A stretch of 64,000 bases of DNA, from assembly GCA_914767715.1 (NCBI GenBank), contig OU612070.1, forward strand, positions 24,662,025-24,726,024, read 5' to 3'. The stretch comes from Membranipora membranacea. Taxonomy: Eukaryota; Bryozoa; Gymnolaemata; Cheilostomatida; Membraniporidae. The notes below the pieces were generated by a model that made no database searches, had not been told where the DNA came from, and worked only from the letters and a program-made list of their open reading frames with translations. Shown piece after piece: positions 57,348 through 64,000 of this stretch (position 1 is the first letter of the stretch; every line of letters starts with the position of its first letter). A program made the translations under genes and the position numbers.

Positions 57348-58524
57348 AACCTCCGGTCGATTGTGAGTTTTGCCAAAAAGGTCACTTTGTTTGGCCAGTT
57401 GCACTCTCACCACAGAGAAAAGTTGAAACGCACTTTCTCGCATTGTTCAAAATTTTGGTGTACACTATATTCATTATGGTCGCATCTGAAATTCAGAAAA
57501 TTTCTAGTTGTTGCTTTATTGCAGCAGATGGGAATTCCCCACTACATGTAACATTCATGGAAAAGACAGGTCAAAAACAAGGTTGCATAAAAATTGTTGC
57601 GGCTAATTGGTATACTCCCAAAAAAAGTAGCCAATCTCGGGAAAAAATTTTGGTGATGCTGATGCATGCCCTAATCCTCCATATGTCCGGTATACATGGA
57701 TGACAATGTGCGACAACCAAAACGACTAGCCCTAAATCCAATGACCGTTTTCAGGACCACCAATTATAAATGAAGTGATTGTTTATTTATGTCACATCAT
57801 GAAAAACATTAGTAATAATGAATTGTTGCTGACAATAAAAGTATATATATTGTTTTGTTCACAATATACACTAATACATGACATCATCATACTCGTGTTT
57901 ACTCGAATCCTTTATACTTTATCATACTAATCTCTTAGATGAGATACATAGAGTTTTGGTCATTACAACCCTCACAAACTCCCAAAATGATCGATAAGAA
58001 TAGTGTTCATTTGTGGCCGCTTGTCTGCAACATCAATGAAAAATACTGTATTCAACAGTCCCCTTGGATAAAGCCCATAAAGCTATTTTATCCCATCTCA
58101 TGTAAACTTGATTGTAGGATTTCAATAGCATATAATTGCCAATTAATGACAGCAACCGTAACTAGGCACTTGAAAAAAATTCTAGGCACTATATAAATCT
58201 GTCAATCGTATTTCAAAATCGACCAATAAGAACCAGTAAAATGTGGGGCGGGTAATTTGAAATCTCTGTGGCTGTGCAATTTTGAGTCAAAGCTGATGCA
58301 TTTTCACCACTTTCTAAGGAGATTTTTGGAATAAGATTTATATTGGGATGTGTGTATGAAAAATCTGCATCAGCCCATGCAATTTTCATCTCAATAAAGT
58401 CAAGACTGCTCATCATATTCCCAAAAAAGCAGGAGGAATTTGAATGCTGCTAACCCCATTTGAATATGATATGGCTGGGTGATCGCTTTACATTGACTGG
58501 CCCTTATATACCGGTCGAGCCACT

Positions 58525-58622
58525 TTAACAATGAAATCGATTAGACAAAGGGTGCCTCAAATCACAGCTTGACCACGCTATCATCTGGTCAAATCCACAA
58601 CACCTGGTCTTTTAGAATTTAC
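58525..58622. other. Unit 5 sequence resuming after the insertion
   Basis: Continues the unit 3-like sequence (atcgattagacaaaggg...) into the alpha exon. No feature. Confidence 0.5.
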
Positions 58623-58768
58623 CTCGTCTTCCCATCCAAACAATTAATTATCACATACGGCTTGTTGATGCTTTCTTGCAGCATGGTGATCTTTTCAGCT
58701 ACAGTCCATGGAGAAGAAATAACTAGGGCTGTACAAGTCAACCGCATATCCAGTCGAGACCCTGGGGT
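58623..58768 (-). CDS. Alpha exon, unit 5
   Basis: Intact from ATG (58747): MRLTCTALVISS, PWTVAEKITMLQES, INKPYVIINC and LDGKTR, donor AG|GTAAAT. Its partner beta exons are now more than 2 kb downstream because of the 2.1-kb insertion. Unknown family. Confidence 0.36.
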
Positions 58769-58775
58769 TTTTTAA

Positions 58776-59191
58776 TTCTCAGTGAATTAAATGCGATTTT
58801 TCCCACAGATTAGGGCTGAGCATTGCGATAGATATTTTTCCCTTTGGCATAACAGTTTGAAACGAAATCAAATTGAGACTTATTCACAATTAGTGGTTAT
58901 TGAAGTTATTGTCCAAAATTATATAAGCATTGTTCAACGGATTTTGAGTGACATGCATGGTATAAGCAAAATAAGATTTTGATATTGGCGCAGCCCTAAA
59001 ATCAGGAAAAAGCAAAATTTAGTCTTAAGAGATGTTTCCCATAGTTTGTCCATAAGTCCCATTCAAGAGTAAGTAGCTGGACAGATTTGGTCAAAGGTTG
59101 CTGAAGTTACCTGAAGCAGTACTGGAAATATTTGAAAGAAAAAAATTATAAATGTTAACCATTGGCAATGATAGCGTTTTAATTCACTGTG
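58776..59191. mobile_element. 416-bp TTAA-flanked MITE, unit 5
   Basis: Same element and site as in units 2 and 4, with CAGTGAATTAAA at both ends in inverted orientation. Confidence 0.8.
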
Positions 59192-62051
59192 TTAAAAACA
59201 GCAACATGATAGCTCACTCAACAAGGGGGTGATAACTGCTCACTCGCTCACTCACTGATGGAACTATATACTTTCTGCTGAGTGTGCGATTTGGGAGCAA
59301 TTTTGTCTAATTGGAAGACGGTGTGAGTGAAAGTTTTGAGTGAAAAGGGAGTGATGAGCTGCCTTAGTAAAGCATTGCTCACTCTAATTAAAAGACCCCC
59401 CAGTTTCTCACATATAACTTCTCAATTGATCGAGCCAACAGCAACAAATCCCTACCTTTTGTGGTGATGTTTGGCTCAGAACTGTTGAAAATTGTGTGGA
59501 TATGAATTATCCCAAGTTCTCTGCATATGTCTTTGGAAAATAACTAATAAGAAATTAACGACTTGATGTCAAATAATGCTAGATAAATATTAAGAAGACT
59601 TGACAAGGCAAGAGCTGTGATTACGATAGAAGGAGGCCTCCAGATGCGCCGGTGTGCCCTTTGATGCGCAGAGCCACCAGACACACGTCAGGCTCTGCCC
59701 AGCTGCAAGTGAGAATTTTTAGTTGTGTTGTACTGTACTGTATTGTATCATATCAAATTGTATTGTATTGTACCATAAATACACGTCTGTCTCACTCATC
59801 ACTTAAAATAGCCTGAGCCGGTATGATACAAAACCTACAAAACAGTCTTCAGCGCACCAATTCAACTTGTTTATCCAGCTGGAATCAAGTTGGAAAGCTT
59901 TTAACCTCATTATGTAGCTGATGAAAATACAAGACTGATTTCTTTGACAATCTAAGGTGTAAGATGGCGTGATTTCCTGATTACTTTAGACTCAAGGAAA
60001 ATCATACAGGAAATCGTGAAGGCTGTAATTGATAAAACATAGATGAAGTTGCTTGCGAAACTCATTCAAGGTAACTCATATCCAACTCACAAGTTAGCGT
60101 CTTTTCTTATCACAGTAAAACACCATTTTCTTCATAGAGGCGTCTGTGTCTTAATAACTGAGAAACTCTTACAGTCAGCAGACTATGCAAAGGGAATCAG
60201 GGGCAGAACATACAATCCATTGTTTAGATGACTGTTTGACTTAAAAATGACCTAGGTCATGTCTTGATTTCATTCTACCCAAAGTGTTTGTACGTCCTGT
60301 TACTTTATATTTCGTATTGGTACATGGCACTGATATATATTACATGGATTAGGAAAAATCGATAAAAGAAAAGAAAAGAAAGAAAACCATAAATAACTCT
60401 ATACAATCGGATATTGCCTAATTTCTTCACCCTCAAACTTAATAAAGAGAGAACGACTTCTTGAGAATGTTGACGTTGTTATCTTTATGGGCAAACTACT
60501 AATTTCCACACATCGTTGGCTTTAAGTTTAATTTTTTATCGGTTTAATTTTTAACATATCATCAGAGCCAGTATGAGCTACAGAAGACAAGCAGACTTTT
60601 TTAGCTTGCGATGATGAGACTAATGAATCAAGGAACTAGCATTGAGTTGTATTTCATCAAGGTTATTTAGCTTTCAACGTTTCCTTGATTCTGTCTAGCA
60701 TATAGCCTTCACAGTTTCCCGTTTTGTTGTTGTCCTGATAAACAGGATATCACGCCATCCAGGTTGGCCTTGATGCTAAGCAGAATACTGAGCGCGAGGG
60801 TTGTGAAAATGAAGAACAACTAAATGCATAGCTCCAGCAATATATTTTTGTGTGATAGATACCTTAGTTTTAGTCTAGTAATGTATTTTTGTCAAATGTG
60901 TATCATCTTTATCACAAGAATTTTACACTGAGGCGCTGTGTGCTGACCAGTAAGTTGGTTCAGATATAATTTGATTGATTCCGCAGTAGTCATGTTTACG
61001 AGTCATGTAGGGAGCTTTCATGACGAATTGGTCCTGCCTCAAGTGTATCTATTTCCTTAGTGTAGATATAAACTATTGCCTTCCTGTCAGAAAACAAGGC
61101 CCCAGGCATTTGGCTCAGCTTTGGCTGATGCTCAGACAAAATGAAACTGATAGAAATTTGTTTATCATCATAGGAAATGAACTGCACTATTATTGTATAT
61201 TTGAGAGTCCATAATGTAGGTCAGAATCAGATGCCTTTAAATTCACATTTGTCTGGTTTTGTTTCTAGGCTAACTACGTTGGCCACTAGACCAAAAAGTG
61301 GTTGGCTCCAATGATTGAATATATTATAACTAAAACAATGCAAAATTCCGTTAGACTCCTCCTGTAATATTGGACGATTTCATACACAACCGTTGAATGT
61401 CTTCTGGTTACGCTACTTTTAGTAGGTGGGCACAAGAGTTTGCTCTCTCCTTGGTAATAATTGTGATACTGCAGCTAGTCATTCTCATGAAGTCGGATGT
61501 GCTGACGAAACAACGATATCAAACCAACATATGTAGTCATTGTCAGTCAAATCAGGACAGCTTTACCTGAGTTGTCATGGATCACAGTATGCTTTTTACT
61601 CACGCTATATGAACAAAAATAACCTCTTTTCTGCTACCGCTCGGTTCTGGTTTAGTTGGTGTGTTTCTGATTCCAGTAATTTCCTCTCTTACCAATACTT
61701 CACTACAGGCAACCCCCATGCAGAACAGTAAACCCACTGTTACAATTGCTGATCATGTCAAATCTCTCTGTTAAGAAAGTGGGCAACTCCATACAAAACG
61801 TATTTTAGGAATTTGATTAGTTGGTTAAAATCGCGAGGTTTCGTCACTCACCGCATCCCAGAGAAGTGGTGTACGCTTCACTGATCATAAATAATTGTCC
61901 AACTTAATAAACATATCACAGTATATGCAAGAAACAATGCAATTACTGATGTTGCTGAACTTTATTTTCACACTTTGTTCAGGTTATTTATTTTTCTAAC
62001 TAGCAGCCAATTGTTCAAAAGATGTGTGGCGGGCTATGATCTTTTAGATTA
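59192..62051. other. Conserved inter-gene spacer, unit 5
   Basis: Matches units 1 and 2: 62-codon frame at 60043-60231, a - strand stretch QFISYDDKQISIS at 60996-61187, and the 63-codon frame at 61540-61731, identical in translation to unit 2. No gene called. Confidence 0.45.
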
Positions 62052-62287
62052 AGACCGATTCTCGGCCTATTGGCTAAGGTCAAAGTGTCACTGCCAATGG
62101 CCGATTAGTGCCAGTTCAGTTTTGGCAGCTTGCTGCACACTTATGATTAGGAGGTCCTCTATGGCCTCACCTCTAGGATGCTTTCTAGTTTTCTAGAATG
62201 TATCACATTCTCAGTATGAGGATTAGGGCACCTTGCGTCCCTCTTTAGGGGCAGCCCAATCTTCTGTTTCTTAGCAAACAGCAAGAC
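62052..62287 (+). repeat. U2 snRNA-derived repeat, monomer 1 (unit 5)
   Basis: As unit 1 monomer 1; head to tail with the next copy. Confidence 0.65.
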
Positions 62288-62527
62288 CGATTCGCTTCTC
62301 GGCCTTATGGCTAAGATCAAAGTGTCACTGCCAATGGCCGATTAGTGCCAGTTCAGTTTTGGGAGCTCGCTGCACACCCATGATTAGGAGGTCTTTTATG
62401 GCCTCACCTCTAGGATGCATTCTACTTTTCTAGGATGTATCACATTCTCAGTATGAGGATTTAGGGCACCTTGCGTCCCTCTTTAGGGGGCAGCCCAATC
62501 TTCTGTTTCTTACTAAACAGCAAGACC
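62288..62527 (+). repeat. U2 snRNA-derived repeat, monomer 2 (unit 5)
   Basis: Begins cgcttctcggccttatggct, one base off the canonical U2 stem-loop I; the remainder is as in unit 1 monomer 2. Confidence 0.7.
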
Positions 62528-62530
62528 ACT

Positions 62531-62707
62531 TCAATATTTCCATCGATCTAGGGCATCGTCAATATTATCATTGTCAGAGCCGGATGAGATGTGATAACAG
62601 GCATGAGGTGAAGGTGTGGAGGAAGAAGTGATAGGAGGTACCGGAGGTAGCGGAGCCACACTATGTCCTTGACTCACGCCGTCTAGTTCGTTTGGTCTAA
62701 TCACACC
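62531..62707 (-). CDS. Delta exon, unit 5
   Basis: Protein identical to units 1 and 2. It carries the silent changes CTA (Leu), TCC (Ser) and AAC (Asn), with stop TGA. Confidence 0.52.
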   Translation of the reverse strand, partial: GVIRPNELDGVSQGHSVAPLPPVPPITSSSTPSPHACYHISSGSDNDNIDDALDRWKY

Positions 62708-63001
62708 TTAATGGTGGCCACACAATGTTCTGTCAGCACCATAGACTTAATAGTCAGTACCTACTCTGGTATAATATATTTCTAAAATTAAATGCCAAAT
62801 TTATAGTCTTTTTTTTATTTGTTTTACGAGGAAGTCGGAGAAACTTTAAAACAATATTTCAGGCTTTCCTGCCCTAACAGCAGTGTGGAAAAACCAGATG
62901 TTACAACAAAACACGTCATTATCTGAGAAAATGGAACTAAGTGCAATGCTGATAATACAGTGGGAAAGGGATGGAATCAGTGATTTGATTGATTGCTTGA
63001 T

Positions 63002-63072
63002 CGACCGACCGACCGACCGACCGACCGACCGACCGACCGACCGACCGACCGACCGACCGACCTACCGACCGA
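63002..63072. repeat. (GACC)n microsatellite, unit 5
   Basis: About 17 units with one cctacc interruption; the shortest of the three arrays. Confidence 0.97.
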
Positions 63073-63516
63073 CATATTGATTGATCTCAAATTCAATAAT
63101 GATCTCCTTCATCGAGTTTTTCAAACAAAATTGTTTTTCCCGGTGCTTTGCTCAGCCGAGAGTTTTGAGTAGGATGAAAAATGATACTAGTATTTAACCA
63201 AGTCCGAGCCACAAAAAAATGTATCTCTACTCTTCATATGGACAACCAGAGAATTTTCTTAAAATAAAGAGCAGCAACAATCCCTTCCTTTAAGAAACTC
63301 TTTGCGTAAGGACACAATTTCAATAAAACAGTAAATCACTCTCAAGTATGCTGCAGTTCCTTGAGAGGTGTTTGAAGGGACCAACGTATATCGAAGCTGA
63401 ACACTTTATAAATAATTGTAATGAAAATTATAACTATAGAAAAAAAAAGAGATAACGCAGCAATAAGAATATCGAAGATCATTATAGGAGGTGTACCCTA
63501 CAAATATTACTCTTAC

Positions 63517-63627
63517 TCATTCTCTTTGGATGTCAGTATCACATTGATCAACTTATAGAACTGTGGTGGGTCGAGCCCGGAATCGGCAAAAATAAGTCTG
63601 GCCATGAAAAAGGCCATTAGATTGAGA
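63517..63627 (-). CDS. Epsilon candidate exon, unit 5
   Basis: Same sequence as the unit 2 copy, with the K variant before LINVIL and with the acceptor and GTAAGAG donor kept. Zeta continues upstream on the - strand towards 63800. Gene unknown. Confidence 0.33.
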
Positions 63628-64000
63628 CTACATTACTAAAGTATAATAATTTTAATTTATTTATGCCAACTTGTCAAGAACCCTAGCTTCATCATACTCA
63701 TGAACAACAGCCATCTGTAGCTTCCCTAGATATATATTCCTCTCATGAAACAACAATGGAATCCGAACTGAATCCGAGCTGAATAGACTGGTCGTGTTCA
63801 GTGAAATGTAGGGATAATTTTGCCGGAATCAATGGTTGTGGTGCTTAAATCTGGGTTACCTTAAATATTGGTGATATTTTGAAGTAGGTATTCTTTGCAT
63901 TTACATAGTAGAGATGGAAGTTTGAAGGGTAAATTGCCACATTTGTCTCAATGATTATGGTCAATGATTGCAGCTTATTGTATCTCAATATTGGTTCGCA

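Larger units (their letters stand above)
56405..58524. mobile_element. 2.1-kb TTAA-flanked insertion, unit 5 only
   Basis: TTAA stands directly outside both ends, and unit 3 has a single uninterrupted TTAA at the matching place (about 36960). Terminal sequences are weakly inverted (AGTCGTACGAGCC and AGTGGCTCGACCGG). Inside are a 17-bp inverted repeat, a 61-bp-arm hairpin and short open frames (56579-56806, 57443-57703, 57939-58196) without recognisable domains. Possibly a non-autonomous piggyBac-type element that has taken up host sequence. Confidence 0.65.

Noticed and set aside
1-64000. CRISPR arrays, rRNA genes, operons or bacterial promoters
   Set aside because: No regularly spaced short repeats, no rRNA-like sequence, and genes are intron-split; nothing suggests a prokaryote.

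Overview
The window is eukaryotic and almost certainly metazoan. It is AT-rich, its genes are split by GT-AG introns, and it carries LINE, Ty3/gypsy and several small inverted-repeat transposons plus repeats derived from U2 snRNA. The one recognisable host family is temptin-like, a secreted protein known as a water-borne pheromone in Aplysia and found in many aquatic invertebrates. Several inferred introns are very short, so a sponge or another simple marine invertebrate is my guess. No ordinary conserved housekeeping gene is present.

The layout is a tandem array of about 10-15 kb units, all in one orientation. Each ancestral unit held, in + coordinate order, a temptin-like gene (- strand), a spacer, a small secreted-peptide gene (- strand, called SP here), a poorly understood exon series (alpha/beta, - strand), a long conserved spacer, and then either a LINE or a 5-6 kb block with U2-derived repeats, a (GACC)n tract and more candidate exons. 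Unit 0 (1-4412) has lost SP and ends in LINE L1. Unit 1 (4412-about 16690) has T1 and SP1. Unit 2 (about 16690-30583) has T2 and SP2, followed by a 5'-truncated gypsy element (30584-32591). Unit 3 (32592-40513) has SP3 and LINE remnant L3 but no temptin. Unit 4 (40513-51003) has T3, SP4 and LINE L4. Unit 5 (51003-end) has T4, SP5 and the U2/GACC block.

The most interesting system is the SP family: five TATA-driven genes with an almost invariant signal-peptide exon and a second exon encoding an acidic, aromatic-rich amphipathic helix. In that second exon I count about 14 codons with amino-acid differences against 2 that differ only silently, while introns and the signal exon are nearly identical. 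This is what diversifying selection on a secreted effector or signal looks like. The temptin-like genes beside it are all interrupted. T1, T3 and T4 share one stop codon in the calcium-loop-like exon. T2, the only copy that keeps a mucin-like Thr/Pro tail, has a different stop in its first visible exon.

The units are mosaics: the LINE (units 0, 3, 4), a 416-bp TTAA element (units 2, 4, 5), the beta exons (units 3, 5) and an alpha frameshift (units 2, 4) give conflicting groupings, which points to repeated unequal exchange or conversion. The LINE sits exactly across a roughly 6-kb deletion and replaces the temptin tail. Other notable elements are a perfect 61-bp-arm hairpin (57212-57347), TTAA-flanked elements, a 416-bp element with a tRNA-like core, and a candidate exon whose four differences between copies are all silent. 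All exon models are read by eye from splice signals, reading frame and comparison between copies.
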